A DNA stretch of 35,453 bases from assembly GCA_905181825.1 (NCBI GenBank), contig CAJIZJ010000005.1, positions 1 to 35,453 of the forward strand. The letters are read 5' to 3'. The stretch comes from an uncultured Flavobacteriaceae bacterium (lineage in GTDB: Bacteria; Bacteroidota; Bacteroidia; Flavobacteriales; Flavobacteriaceae). The position numbers and the translations under genes were made by a program. The notes beneath the pieces are model-generated. The model ran no database searches. It saw only the letters and a program-made list of their open reading frames with translations, and had not been told where the DNA came from. Positions 25,580 through 34,839 of the stretch are shown here, in pieces (position 1 is the stretch's first letter; each line of letters opens with the position of its first letter).

Positions 25580-27259
25580 TTAAAATTCATCCGTTACACA
25601 TCCTAAAGATGCAGATGATACTGTTTTTGCGTATTTATAAAGAACCCCACGTGTAACCTTTAATGGGGGTGCTATCCATTTTGCTTTTCGTGATTCCAAT
25701 TCTTCTTCAGAAACCTCAAGTATAATTGAATTTGTATTAGCGTCAATGGTAATAGTGTCTCCATCTTTTACCAAGGCAATTGCCCCTCCTTCTTGAGCTT
25801 CTGGAGTAATATGACCTACCACAAATCCATGAGTACCTCCTGAAAATCTACCATCGGTAATAAGTGCAACATCTTTGCCTAGTCCAGCACCCATTATGGC
25901 TGCGGTGGGCTTTAACATTTCTGGCATTCCTGGGCCTCCTTTAGGTCCTTCGTATCGAATCACCACAACGTCCCCTTTCCTTACTTTTCCGTCTCGAATT
26001 CCATCGTTAGCTTCATATTCGCCTTCAAATACTTTAGCTGTTCCTTTGTACTTTAATCCTTCTTTTCCAGTAATTTTAGCAACACTCCCGTCTGGCGCTA
26101 AATTACCGTATAACATTCTTAAGTGACCAGAAGCTTTAATAGGAGTTTCTGTTGGCATAATTACATCTTGGCCTTCTTGTAAGTCTTCAACCTCAGCTAG
26201 GTTTTCTGCAATTGTTTTTCCAGTAACAGTTAGACAATCACCATGCAACAGTCCTTTACTTAATAGGTATTTCATCACCGCAGGAATACCTCCAACGCGA
26301 TGCACATCTTCCATAAGATACTTTCCGCTTGGTTTTAAATCCGCTAAAAAGGGCGTGTTATCACTAATTCTTTGAAAATCCTGTAGAGTAAATGATATAT
26401 TAGCCGCTCTTGCTATAGCTAAAAAGTGAAGTACTGCATTAGTTGATCCTCCTAGGATTGTCACGAGTCGTATCGCATTTTCTAGTGATTTTTTTGTGAT
26501 TACATCCGACGGCTTTATATCTTTTTCCAGCAATACTCGCATGGCTTCGCCTGCCTTAAGGGCATCTTCCTTTTTTTCTTCTCCAGTGGCTGGGTTTGAA
26601 GAGTTAAAAGGCAGTGTCATTCCTAAAGCTTCAATTGCTGAAGCCATAGTATTAGCTGTATACATCCCGCCACAAGCTCCTGCTCCAGGGCATGCTTTTT
26701 CTACAATAGTTTCAAATTCAGACTCTGACATTTTGCCGGCAACTTTACTTCCCCAAGCTTCAAAAGCAGAAACAATATCTAGTTTTTCTCCATTATGACA
26801 CCCAGAATCAATAGTGCCTCCATAAACTAATATAGAAGGTTTATTAACGCGTATCATTGCCATTAATGCGCCAGGCATGTTTTTGTCACAACCTACAACG
26901 GTAATCATACCATCATAGCTCATGGCCTGAACTACAGTTTCCATTGAGTCTGCAATAACATCTCTAGAGGGAAGAGAAAAACGCATTCCAGGAGTTCCCA
27001 TGGAGATACCATCACTTACACCAATTGTATTAAAAATTAAACCAATAACTCCTTTATTAATGGTCCCTTTTTTAACTAATTTGGCAAGAGCATTTAAGTG
27101 CATATTACACGGGTTGCCCTCATAGCCTGTACTAGCGATCCCAACCAGAGGTTTTTTAAAGTCCTCTTTTGTTAATCCAATGGCGTGAAGCATGGCTTGC
27201 GCCGCTGGTTGCGTCGGGTCTTGGGTTACTGCTTTACTGTATTTATTTAGTTCTTTCAT
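25580..27259 (-). CDS. ilvD: Dihydroxy-acid dehydratase
   Basis: The 559-residue enzyme dehydrates dihydroxy acids to the keto acids of valine and isoleucine. Cluster cysteines are Cys51 (NPCNMH), Cys124 (GCDKNMPG) and Cys196 ([10 protein letters not shown]). The length and Cys pattern suit a [2Fe-2S] or [4Fe-4S] form; sequence alone does not decide. First gene of the ilv block, with a 166-bp upstream leader region holding a -7 box, a hairpin and a short ORF. Confidence 0.96.
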   Translation of the reverse strand: MKELNKYSKAVTQDPTQPAAQAMLHAIGLTKEDFKKPLVGIASTGYEGNPCNMHLNALAKLVKKGTINKGVIGLIFNTIGVSDGISMGTPGMRFSLPSRDVIADSMETVVQAMSYDGMITVVGCDKNMPGALMAMIRVNKPSILVYGGTIDSGCHNGEKLDIVSAFEAWGSKVAGKMSESEFETIVEKACPGAGACGGMYTANTMASAIEALGMTLPFNSSNPATGEEKKEDALKAGEAMRVLLEKDIKPSDVITKKSLENAIRLVTILGGSTNAVLHFLAIARAANISFTLQDFQRISDNTPFLADLKPSGKYLMEDVHRVGGIPAVMKYLLSKGLLHGDCLTVTGKTIAENLAEVEDLQEGQDVIMPTETPIKASGHLRMLYGNLAPDGSVAKITGKEGLKYKGTAKVFEGEYEANDGIRDGKVRKGDVVVIRYEGPKGGPGMPEMLKPTAAIMGAGLGKDVALITDGRFSGGTHGFVVGHITPEAQEGGAIALVKDGDTITIDANTNSIILEVSEEELESRKAKWIAPPLKVTRGVLYKYAKTVSSASLGCVTDEF

Positions 27260-27348
27260 TTTAGATTTTATCCCTTAAAAGTATCGAAATTATCTTTTTA
27301 CGTACTTACTATATTAATGATGTCTGTAAATGGTCTAAACTCAATCGT

Positions 27349-27396
27349 TTAATGATTAACACAAATCATTGTTTTACAGCTCTTTATCGATATCAT
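27349..27396 (-). CDS. Possible 15-codon leader peptide ahead of ilvD
   Basis: A minus-strand ATG opens an ORF encoding MISIKSCKTMICVNH, with three Ile, one Val and one Thr in 15 residues. It lies between the predicted -7 box and ilvD, and its end runs through a hairpin. Enrichment for the pathway's amino acids is suggestive of attenuation but modest, and AT-rich DNA produces Ile codons by chance. No Shine-Dalgarno sequence is visible. Confidence 0.25.
   Translation of the reverse strand: MISIKSCKTMICVNH
27351..27370 (-). promoter_or_regulatory. Hairpin in the ilvD leader
   Basis: On the minus strand, AATGATT (27370-27364) and AATCATT (27357-27351) form a perfect 7-bp stem with a 6-base loop. 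The left arm can instead pair with a second ATCATT at 27321-27316, giving two exclusive folds. No T-run follows, so it is not a standard terminator. Confidence 0.4.
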
Positions 27397-27414
27397 TGTA
27401 TGATGTTCAGACAA

Positions 27415-27422
27415 CAAAAATA
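27415..27422 (-). promoter_or_regulatory. -7 box for the ilv block
   Basis: TATTTTTG on the minus strand matches TAnnTTTG just past the gltD stop. A TTTG at 27441-27438 lies 15 bases upstream, shorter than the usual 19. It would allow ilv transcription independent of gltBD. Confidence 0.4.
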
Positions 27423-27425
27423 ATA

Positions 27426-28892
27426 TTAAACTCTTGGCAAATCACTGTCATCTTTTAACGGTAATGATGAGCTGCCCATTAAGTAAGAATCAACATGGTG
27501 AGCGGCTTGTCTGCCCTCTGATATAGCCCATACAATCAATGATTGTCCACGACGTATATCACCCGCTGCAAATATCCCCGGAACATTGGTGATATAATCT
27601 TTTGTTGTAGCTTTTATATTTGTTCTGAAGTCCATGTCTAATCCAAACTGGTCTGCTAATGTTTTTTCTGCTCCAGTAAAACCTAAGGCAAGCAATACTA
27701 AATCACAGTCCCATGTCTTTTCTGATCCTGGGACTTCTTTTAGATCTGGTCGCTCCCCTTTTTTAAATATCCATTCTACTTCAACTGTTTTTAGGGCTTT
27801 TAACTGCCCTTTTGCGTCGCCTATAAATTCTTTAGTAGACACACTAAAAAATCGCTCAACACCTTCTTGATGAGAGGAGGTTGTTTTGAGTTTCATTGGC
27901 CAATATGGCCAAGGTTGATTTGCTGGCCTTCCCTCGGACGGTTTTGATAAAATTTCAAAGTTTGTTACAGAGTTAGCCCCATGTCGATTAGAGGTTCCTA
28001 TACAGTCCGATCCGGTATCACCTCCTCCAATTACAATCACATTTTTATCTTTAGCTGAGAGGATGTCGTTAAAGTCCACTAAACCGTCAACATACTGGTT
28101 ATTAAGTTTTAAGAAATCCATCGCCTGATGAACCCCTTTGAGATCCGCACCAGGTATTGGGATATTTCTTCTAACGGTTGCGCCTCCACAAAGCACAACA
28201 GCATCAAACTCTGACTTTAATTGATTTGCGTCTACGTTTTTCCCAACATGAACATTTGTTTTAAAAACAATGCCTTCTTTTATCAAGACGTTTACACGTC
28301 GGTCAATTACGTTTTTCTCCATTTTAAAATCTGGAATGCCATAACGCAAAAGTCCTCCAACTTTTTTGTCACGCTCAAAAACAGTGACCGTGTGTCCCGC
28401 TCTATTTAATTGTTGTGCGGCAGCTAATCCTGCCGGACCTGATCCAATGACGGCAACTGTTTTATCGGTTCTTACTTTTGGGGGTTTTGCTATAATCCAG
28501 CCTTCAGTAAAAGCAGTTTCAACAATATTTTTTTCAATATTCTCTATGCTAACAGGGTCTTCATTAATCCCTAAAACACACGCCTCTTCACAGGGTGCGG
28601 GACACAACCTACCCGTGAACTCAGGGAAGTTGTTTGTAGAGTGTAATATTTCAGCGGCTTCTTTCCATTTTCCTTGGTAAACCTTGTCGTTGAAATCTGG
28701 TATTAAATTTCCTAGAGGACATCCACTGTGGCAAAACGGAATCCCGCAATCCATACAACGTGCGCCTTGGTCTTTTAACTTAGACTCTTTTAGAGGAATT
28801 GTAAATTCCTCATAGTTTTTTATCCTGTCTTTTGGCGTTTGATACGTTTCGTCCTGACGCTTAAATTCTAAAAATCCTGTAGTCTTTCCCAT
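27426..28892 (-). CDS. gltD: Glutamate synthase small subunit
   Basis: The 488-residue NAD(P)H-dependent subunit passes electrons to GltB. N-terminal Fe-S cysteines are Cys46, 49, 54 and 58 (CMDCGIPFCHSGCP) and Cys97, 101 and 105 (CPAPCEEAC). An FAD site is seen in VAVIGSGPAGLAAA, and a second Rossmann site, VIVIGGGDTGSDC, is for the nicotinamide nucleotide. C-terminal AAGDIRRGQSLIVWAI closes the FAD site. Starts 2 bases after gltB. Confidence 0.97.
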   Translation of the reverse strand: MGKTTGFLEFKRQDETYQTPKDRIKNYEEFTIPLKESKLKDQGARCMDCGIPFCHSGCPLGNLIPDFNDKVYQGKWKEAAEILHSTNNFPEFTGRLCPAPCEEACVLGINEDPVSIENIEKNIVETAFTEGWIIAKPPKVRTDKTVAVIGSGPAGLAAAQQLNRAGHTVTVFERDKKVGGLLRYGIPDFKMEKNVIDRRVNVLIKEGIVFKTNVHVGKNVDANQLKSEFDAVVLCGGATVRRNIPIPGADLKGVHQAMDFLKLNNQYVDGLVDFNDILSAKDKNVIVIGGGDTGSDCIGTSNRHGANSVTNFEILSKPSEGRPANQPWPYWPMKLKTTSSHQEGVERFFSVSTKEFIGDAKGQLKALKTVEVEWIFKKGERPDLKEVPGSEKTWDCDLVLLALGFTGAEKTLADQFGLDMDFRTNIKATTKDYITNVPGIFAAGDIRRGQSLIVWAISEGRQAAHHVDSYLMGSSSLPLKDDSDLPRV

Positions 28893-28894
28893 CT

Positions 28895-31800
28895 TTAAAC
28901 TGTTTCTAGTTGTTCTTTTTCTAATCTTAACAAGGCCTGTCTGTATTCTTCTGGCAGTACTTTTTTGAATTTAGGAAGCGTTGCACTCCAATTTTCTAAA
29001 ATTCGTTTTGCTAGCGGGCTTGAGGTTGCTACAAAATGACTTTCAATTAATGATCGTAATTGAGTCTTATCTTCCTCTAGTTTAACTGGATCAATATTTA
29101 GGTCGTCTCCGTTACAGTTTTTCGTAAAGGTCTGATCTTCGTCTAAGACATAAGCAACGCCTCCGCTCATTCCGGCGCCAAAGTTTCTACCCACTTTTCC
29201 AAGTATTACAGCAACTCCGCCAGTCATATACTCACAACCATGGTCACCAATTCCTTCTACGACCGCTTTAGCTCCTGAGTTACGAACACAAAAACGTTCC
29301 CCAGCTTTTCCGTTAATGTATACCTCACCAGAAGTGGCTCCGTATAGCGTTACATTTCCTGTGATTATATTGTCTTCTGGAATGATTGTACAACTTTCAG
29401 GAACTTTAATTATGAGCTTGGCCCCTGAAAGTCCTTTTCCTAAGTAATCATTTGTATTTCCATGAACAGTCATTGACACTCCTTTGGTTGTAAACGCGCC
29501 AAAGCTTTGTCCTGCAGAACCGTTGAAATCAATGTTTATAGTGTCTTCTGGCAAGCCATCAGCTCCATAAATTTTAGATATTTCGTTACTTAATACCGCT
29601 CCAACTGCCCTATCAATATTGGTTATTGGAAGCTTTAAATAAGTTCTTTGTCTTCTGAAAATTCCTTGGTGTGCCTGCTTAATTATCTTAAAATCTAAGT
29701 GCACATCTAAGTTATGGTCTTGTGTTTCTGTATTAAACAACTTCACATCTTCTAACACTTCTACTTTGTGTAAAATTGGTGTCAAATCAATTCCAGAGGC
29801 TTTATAGTGCTCAATCGCTTTATTCCTGTTTAATTTCTGAACCTGACCAACCATTTCATTCACGGTCTTAAACCCTAATTGTGCCATGATTTCACGTAAT
29901 TCTTGCGCTACAAAATACATATAGTTAACCACATGCTCTGGCTTGCCTTTGAATTTTTTACGCAATTCTGGGTTTTGAGTTGCAATACCAACCGGACATG
30001 TGTTTAGGTGACATACTCGCATCATGATACATCCAGAAGCTACTAAGGGAGCTGTTGCAAATCCAAATTCCTCCGCACCTAACAGACAAGCAATCGCTAC
30101 ATCACGACCAGTTTTTAGTTGACCATCACATTCTAAAACAATTCTGTTTCTTAAGTTATTCATGACAAGGGTCTGTTGTGCTTCCGCAACCCCTAATTCC
30201 CATGGAAGTCCACAGTGTTTTAAGGAGGTTAAAGGTGAAGCTCCTGTACCCCCGTCAAAACCAGAAATTAAAATAACATCTGCTTTTGCCTTCGCAACTC
30301 CGGCCGCTACGGTTCCTACACCAATTTCAGATACCAGCTTCACATTGATACGTGCAGCTCTATTGGCTGATTTGACGTCATAAATTAGTTGTGAAAGGTC
30401 TTCGATTGAGTAAATATCATGGTGAGGTGGTGGTGAAATTAATCCCACATAAGGAGTGGAGTTTCTTGTTTTTGCAATTTCCGCATTAACCTTAGGTCCT
30501 GGTAATTGACCACCCTCGCCTGGCTTTGCGCCTTGGGCTATTTTAATTTGAATCTCATTGGCACTTGTAAGATAGTTAGAGGTCACTCCAAATCTACCAG
30601 AAGCAACTTGTTTTATGGCAGAATTTCTCCAGTCTCCTTGTGCGTTTTTATAAAATCGTTCTTCATCCTCTCCGCCTTCGCCAGAGTTACTTTTTCCACC
30701 AATTCTATTCATGGCAACGGCTAGGTTTTCATGGGCTTCTTTACTAATTGACCCATAAGACATCGCACCTGTTTTAAAGCGTTTCACGATTTCTGTCCAA
30801 GGTTCTACCTCGTCAATAGAAATGGGATCAAATTGATCAAACTCAAAAAGCCCTCTGATTGTCATTAAGCGTGTTGATTGATCATTAACAAGATCTGAAT
30901 ACTCTTTAAAAGTTGATGCTTTATTGGTGCGTACAGACTCTTGAAGTTTTGCCACCGTTAACGGGTTAAACATATGTTTTTCTTGTCCACGACGCCACCT
31001 GTACTCGCCTCCAATTTCAATTTCAGATTCTATATTAGGATTAAACGCCTTTTTGTGACGTTTTAATATTTCTTTTTCAATTTCTCTTAGTCCAATTCCT
31101 TGAATTCGTGTTGGTGTATTTGGGAAGTATTTTTCAACCGTATTTGTGTTAATTCCTACACACTCAAATAACTGAGATCCGCGGTACGAATTAAGTGTAG
31201 AGATTCCGATTTTGTTCATCACTTTCAAGATTCCTTTGCCAACAGCTTTATTGTAATTTTTGATAGCTGTTAAGTAATCTAAGTCGGAAATCTCAGATTC
31301 TTTAATTTGATTTTCTACAATTTCATTAACAATGTATGGATTTACTGCGCTAGCCCCATAGCCAAATAAAAGAGCAAAATGATGAACCTCCCTTGGCTCT
31401 GCAGACTCAATTATCAAACTTGTTCGGGAGCGCTTATTTAGCTTATGAAGTGCGTGATTCACATACGAACACGCTAGTAATGCAGGAATAGGTGCGTGAT
31501 TTTCGTCAACAAATCGATCTGATAAAATAATAATATTTGCCCCTGCGTCTATCGCTTTTGACGCTTTAGAAACTAAAGCCTCAAGCGCTATTTCCAACTC
31601 ATTTAACCCACGATTAACTTTATACAACATAGAAATAGACTCTACTTTAAAGTTAGGGTTGGTGTCGTAGTTTCTGATTTTATCTAAATCATGTTTTGAA
31701 ATAACAGGGTTTTGAATTTTTAGTTTTTTGCACGCCTCCGAATTACAATCAAAAATATTGGTATCGCTACCGAGTGTTAGGCTAATATCCGTGATTAGCT

Positions 31801-33391
31801 CTTCTCTAATTCCATCTAAAGGAGGGTTCGTTACTTGAGCAAATATTTGTTTAAAATAGTTGTAAATTAATTGAGGCCTTTCAGACAAAACAGCGATTGG
31901 GGTATCACTTCCCATGGAGCCAATAGGCTCTTTACCTAACTGAGCCATTGGGCGAATGATTGTATTTAAATCTTCTTTTGTGTATCCAAAAGCCACTTCC
32001 CTTTTCTTTAGGTCGACCTCGCTGTGTTCAATTGGACCTTTTTTTGCTGAAATATCTTTAAGCTGTACAAGGTTTTCATCTAGCCACTCTCTGTAAGGTT
32101 TTTTTGCGGCAATCTTTTCTTTTATTTCTTCGTCATTTATGATGCGTCCCTCATTCATGTCAACCAAAAACATTTTTCCTGGCTCTAAACGTCCGTGAAA
32201 CTCTACCTCTTCTGGCTTAATATCTACAACCCCGGTTTCAGAAGACATTATAACATTCCCATCTTTAGTAACTGTATAACGCGAAGGTCTTAAACCGTTA
32301 CGGTCAAGCACGGCTCCAATAAAATTTCCGTCTGTAAAAGGAATTGAAGCAGGTCCATCCCAAGGCTCCATTTGGCAAGAATTGTACTCATAGAATGCCT
32401 TTTTAGAGTCCGACATGTCTGGGTTCTTTTCCCAGGCTTCTGGCACTAACATCATCATTACTTCTGGAAGCGATCGCCCCGTCATTAATAACAACTCAAC
32501 AACCATATCTAAAGTTGCTGAATCAGACTTCCCTTTAATTATGGTGGGGATTATCTTTTTAATATCCTCTCCAAAAGCCTCACTTTTTATGATTTCTTCC
32601 CTAGAAAACATACGAGAGACATTGCCTCTCAACGTATTAATTTCACCATTATGACAAATGTATCTAAACGGCTGAGCTAAATCCCAGGTTGGAAATGTGT
32701 TGGTTGAAAACCGTTGATGCACTAAAGCCAATCTTGTATCTAAAGCAGAATTAAAAAGGTCTAAATAGTACTCATTAATATGTTCTGGTTTTAGTAAGCC
32801 CTTGAATATTATTATTTTAGTAGAGAGACTTGGAAGATAAAAGAATTTTGACTCTGATAATTTTGAACCATAAATAGTATGCTCTGCTATTTTTCGAGCA
32901 GCAAATAATTTTATATTAAAATCAAACTCTGATTGTTTGCTGTCTGATTTACTAATAAAAACCTGCTTAACATACGGTTCTGTTGTTTTAGCTATTTGTC
33001 CTAAAACCTCACTGTTGACAGGAACGTCTCTCCAACCAAGAATTTGTAAACCTTGTTTTTTTATTTCTGTTTCAAAGACCTCAACACAGTAAGACCTCTG
33101 GTTTTCTTTTCTAGGTAAAAACACATTACTAACAGCGTAGTCTCCAGCTTCAGGTAATTCAAATTCGCAAAATATTTTAAAAAACTTATGAGGTATGTCA
33201 ATTAGAATTCCTGCGCCATCACCGGTGACTCCGTCTGAACTTACAGCGCCCCTATGCTCCAATTTAACTAAAATCTCCAATGCCTTATGAATAATATCAT
33301 TAGATCGTTTACCTGTTAAACTACATATAAATCCCGCGCCACAATTGTCATGTTCGAATTCGGGTAAATAAAGACCTTGCTTTTTTAACAT
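28895..33391 (-). CDS. gltB: Glutamate synthase large subunit
   Basis: The 1498-residue enzyme makes two glutamates from glutamine and 2-oxoglutarate. The start chosen is ATG 33391 (MLKKQGLYLPEFEHD). The upstream ATG at 33445 would add 18 residues with no family support. Cys17 (HDNCGAG) is the amidotransferase nucleophile, exposed after propeptide cleavage. The FMN-binding synthase domain contains GEGGEDEERF and GGTGASPL. Cys1121, 1127 and 1132 (C-x5-C-x4-C) hold the 3Fe-4S cluster, and a GXGXG helix domain follows to about 1470. Forms a pair with gltD and diverges from porin-amt. Confidence 0.96.
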   Translation of the reverse strand: MLKKQGLYLPEFEHDNCGAGFICSLTGKRSNDIIHKALEILVKLEHRGAVSSDGVTGDGAGILIDIPHKFFKIFCEFELPEAGDYAVSNVFLPRKENQRSYCVEVFETEIKKQGLQILGWRDVPVNSEVLGQIAKTTEPYVKQVFISKSDSKQSEFDFNIKLFAARKIAEHTIYGSKLSESKFFYLPSLSTKIIIFKGLLKPEHINEYYLDLFNSALDTRLALVHQRFSTNTFPTWDLAQPFRYICHNGEINTLRGNVSRMFSREEIIKSEAFGEDIKKIIPTIIKGKSDSATLDMVVELLLMTGRSLPEVMMMLVPEAWEKNPDMSDSKKAFYEYNSCQMEPWDGPASIPFTDGNFIGAVLDRNGLRPSRYTVTKDGNVIMSSETGVVDIKPEEVEFHGRLEPGKMFLVDMNEGRIINDEEIKEKIAAKKPYREWLDENLVQLKDISAKKGPIEHSEVDLKKREVAFGYTKEDLNTIIRPMAQLGKEPIGSMGSDTPIAVLSERPQLIYNYFKQIFAQVTNPPLDGIREELITDISLTLGSDTNIFDCNSEACKKLKIQNPVISKHDLDKIRNYDTNPNFKVESISMLYKVNRGLNELEIALEALVSKASKAIDAGANIIILSDRFVDENHAPIPALLACSYVNHALHKLNKRSRTSLIIESAEPREVHHFALLFGYGASAVNPYIVNEIVENQIKESEISDLDYLTAIKNYNKAVGKGILKVMNKIGISTLNSYRGSQLFECVGINTNTVEKYFPNTPTRIQGIGLREIEKEILKRHKKAFNPNIESEIEIGGEYRWRRGQEKHMFNPLTVAKLQESVRTNKASTFKEYSDLVNDQSTRLMTIRGLFEFDQFDPISIDEVEPWTEIVKRFKTGAMSYGSISKEAHENLAVAMNRIGGKSNSGEGGEDEERFYKNAQGDWRNSAIKQVASGRFGVTSNYLTSANEIQIKIAQGAKPGEGGQLPGPKVNAEIAKTRNSTPYVGLISPPPHHDIYSIEDLSQLIYDVKSANRAARINVKLVSEIGVGTVAAGVAKAKADVILISGFDGGTGASPLTSLKHCGLPWELGVAEAQQTLVMNNLRNRIVLECDGQLKTGRDVAIACLLGAEEFGFATAPLVASGCIMMRVCHLNTCPVGIATQNPELRKKFKGKPEHVVNYMYFVAQELREIMAQLGFKTVNEMVGQVQKLNRNKAIEHYKASGIDLTPILHKVEVLEDVKLFNTETQDHNLDVHLDFKIIKQAHQGIFRRQRTYLKLPITNIDRAVGAVLSNEISKIYGADGLPEDTINIDFNGSAGQSFGAFTTKGVSMTVHGNTNDYLGKGLSGAKLIIKVPESCTIIPEDNIITGNVTLYGATSGEVYINGKAGERFCVRNSGAKAVVEGIGDHGCEYMTGGVAVILGKVGRNFGAGMSGGVAYVLDEDQTFTKNCNGDDLNIDPVKLEEDKTQLRSLIESHFVATSSPLAKRILENWSATLPKFKKVLPEEYRQALLRLEKEQLETV

Positions 33392-33601
33392 ACTTATATT
33401 TATTAGAGGTTTTAAACCATAATTGAAGATGTAATATAACGTCAATAAGTCGATTTATAAAAAAGCTCTGATACTTTTTCGAATTTCCGATTTTCGAATG
33501 TCATTAATGCGTTTTGAGCAATTAAAAGGAGAATAGATTGTCAAATAATCAATCAAAAAACAATTTATTTAAATTGGAGGCGCCATATAGCTTAAAAACC
33601 A

Positions 33602-33620
33602 CAAGACAAACTTTGTTTTG
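33602..33620. promoter_or_regulatory. Inverted repeat on the gltB side
   Basis: CAAGACAAA and TTTGTTTTG form 9-bp arms with one mismatch around a single base. It lies about 210 bases before the gltB start. A dimeric regulator site is possible, but AT-rich sequence lowers the weight. Confidence 0.35.
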
Positions 33621-33666
33621 AAAAATCAATTGTTGAAATATTAAAAAAATTGTATAAAAAAACAAG

Positions 33667-33689
33667 ATACCCTAAATTTTAAGGGGTAT
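33667..33689. promoter_or_regulatory. Distal GC-cored inverted repeat (IR1)
   Basis: ATACCC, an 11-base spacer and GGGTAT form a perfect 6-bp inverted repeat; the core reads ACCCT-N9-GGGGT (33669-33687). It is centred near 33678, about 92 bases before the predicted porin transcription start. Confidence 0.55.
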
Positions 33690-33719
33690 AAAATAAAAAT
33701 AATGTAAAAATCAACCCGC

Positions 33720-33739
33720 ACCCCTATTTTTTTTGGGGT
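33720..33739. promoter_or_regulatory. Proximal GC-cored inverted repeat (IR2)
   Basis: ACCCC, a 10-base spacer and GGGGT form a perfect 5-bp inverted repeat centred at 33729.5. It covers the -33 element of the predicted porin promoter and lies about 41 bases before its start point, 51.5 bases from IR1. Confidence 0.6.
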
Positions 33740-33763
33740 TATTATATAATAATTATAGATTTG
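33732..33763 (+). promoter_or_regulatory. Bacteroidetes promoter of the porin-amt genes
   Basis: TTTG (33732-33735), a 20-base spacer and TAGATTTG (33756-33763) fit the consensus. Transcription would begin near 33770. The -33 box is inside IR2, and an ACCCC half-site (33764-33768) abuts the -7 box. Confidence 0.7.
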
Positions 33764-33803
33764 ACCCCGATAACTAAAAATATTAACTATTAAATTTATT
33801 ATT

Positions 33804-34802
33804 ATGAAAAAAATTATTTTAAGTGCTGTAGCTTTAATTGGAGCATTAACATTAAACGCACAGGACGACGCTCCTAAATTATCTGTCTCAGGAACTGTTG
33901 ATGTATACGGCACAACAAACACGGTAGATGGAACAGGAACACCAGGATTGCTAATTGCAAATCCAGATAAAGCGAATGGCTTTGGACTAGGAATGGCAAA
34001 TACGGTGTTTTCTTACGATGGCGCTAAATCTGGAGTGGTTGCTGATATTGCTTTTGGACCTAGAGCTGACGACGCCAACATGGCAGGTGCGATTAACCAA
34101 CTTTATGCTTACTACAACCTAACTGAAAAATTAACTGTTACAGCTGGACAGTTCAATACGTTTCTTGGGTATGAGGTTATTTCTCCTGCGGCTAACTTTA
34201 ACTATTCTGTATCTTACTTATTTAATGCGGGTCCATTTTCTCACACAGGAGTTAAATTAGACTACGCCGCTTCTGAAGATTTATCTTTCTTATTGGCCGT
34301 AACTAACGCACATGCAATTACTAGTGATGATGCTAGCGAAAGCGGTGCGACTCAATATGGTGCTCAAGTAGGCTACAAAGGACAGTACTTAAACTTCATC
34401 TACGGAGCTTATTCAGAAACATCCGCAACAGATGTGTTGTTCTTAGATTACACAGGAGGTTTTGACTTATCAGAATCACTTTACCTAGGAATTAATGCTG
34501 CATACTCATACTCAGACGATGAAGAAGCAGGGTACCAAGGAGCCGCTTTATACATAGAAAACACTTTCTCTGAAACGTTTGCTTTAGGGTTACGCCCAGA
34601 GTTTTTCTCATATACTTCCGCAGATGACAGCGAGGATGTTTTAGCTTTAACACTTGCAGCAAGTACGCAGTTAGACGACAACCTAAAGCTTATAACAGAA
34701 TTACGTTATGACAGTTCTGACGATTACAAAATTGAGGGATTCGGACCAGGCACTGAGAAAAATGCCACAGCGCTAACAATTGCTGCAGTTTACTCTTTCT
34801 AG
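33804..34802 (+). CDS. Outer-membrane beta-barrel porin (BBP2-like), upstream of amt
   Basis: The 332-residue protein has a signal peptide (1-19, cleavage after LNA). The mature chain alternates polar and hydrophobic residues with many aromatic girdle positions, and ends in AVYSF, a terminal beta-strand with final Phe as usual for outer-membrane barrels. Segments such as LYAYYNLTEKLTVTAGQF and LSYLFNAGPFSHTGVKLDY-like strands fit the OmpL/BBP2 putative porin group. It is acidic. Only 37 bases and no terminator separate it from amt, so they are probably one operon. A role in letting ammonium or small nitrogen compounds through the outer membrane is inference. Confidence 0.8.
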   Translation: MKKIILSAVALIGALTLNAQDDAPKLSVSGTVDVYGTTNTVDGTGTPGLLIANPDKANGFGLGMANTVFSYDGAKSGVVADIAFGPRADDANMAGAINQLYAYYNLTEKLTVTAGQFNTFLGYEVISPAANFNYSVSYLFNAGPFSHTGVKLDYAASEDLSFLLAVTNAHAITSDDASESGATQYGAQVGYKGQYLNFIYGAYSETSATDVLFLDYTGGFDLSESLYLGINAAYSYSDDEEAGYQGAALYIENTFSETFALGLRPEFFSYTSADDSEDVLALTLAASTQLDDNLKLITELRYDSSDDYKIEGFGPGTEKNATALTIAAVYSF

Positions 34803-34839
34803 TACTCACACCAATACTAACCAACTAAATATATAATTT

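Larger units (their letters stand above)
33392..33803. other. Divergent regulatory region between gltB and the porin-amt genes
   Basis: This 412-bp, strongly AT-rich stretch has no convincing gene. It holds a 9-bp inverted repeat at 33602-33620, two GC-cored inverted repeats at 33667-33689 and 33720-33739, a lone ACCCC at 33764-33768, and a consensus plus-strand promoter. No consensus promoter for gltB was recognised. Confidence 0.75.

Noticed and set aside
27260-27425. T-box or known riboswitch upstream of ilvD
   Set aside because: No T-box core, no long stem array and no terminator with U-run; such elements are also rare in Bacteroidetes.
33392-33445. Longer gltB N-terminus from the upstream ATG
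   Set aside because: It would place 18 extra residues before the propeptide and catalytic Cys; family members begin close to LKKQGLYxPxFE.
33641-33922. Minus-strand ORF in the gltB-porin gap
   Set aside because: Translation of AT-rich regulatory DNA and the porin 5' end; the composition is low-complexity, and it would run through the promoter and both inverted repeats.
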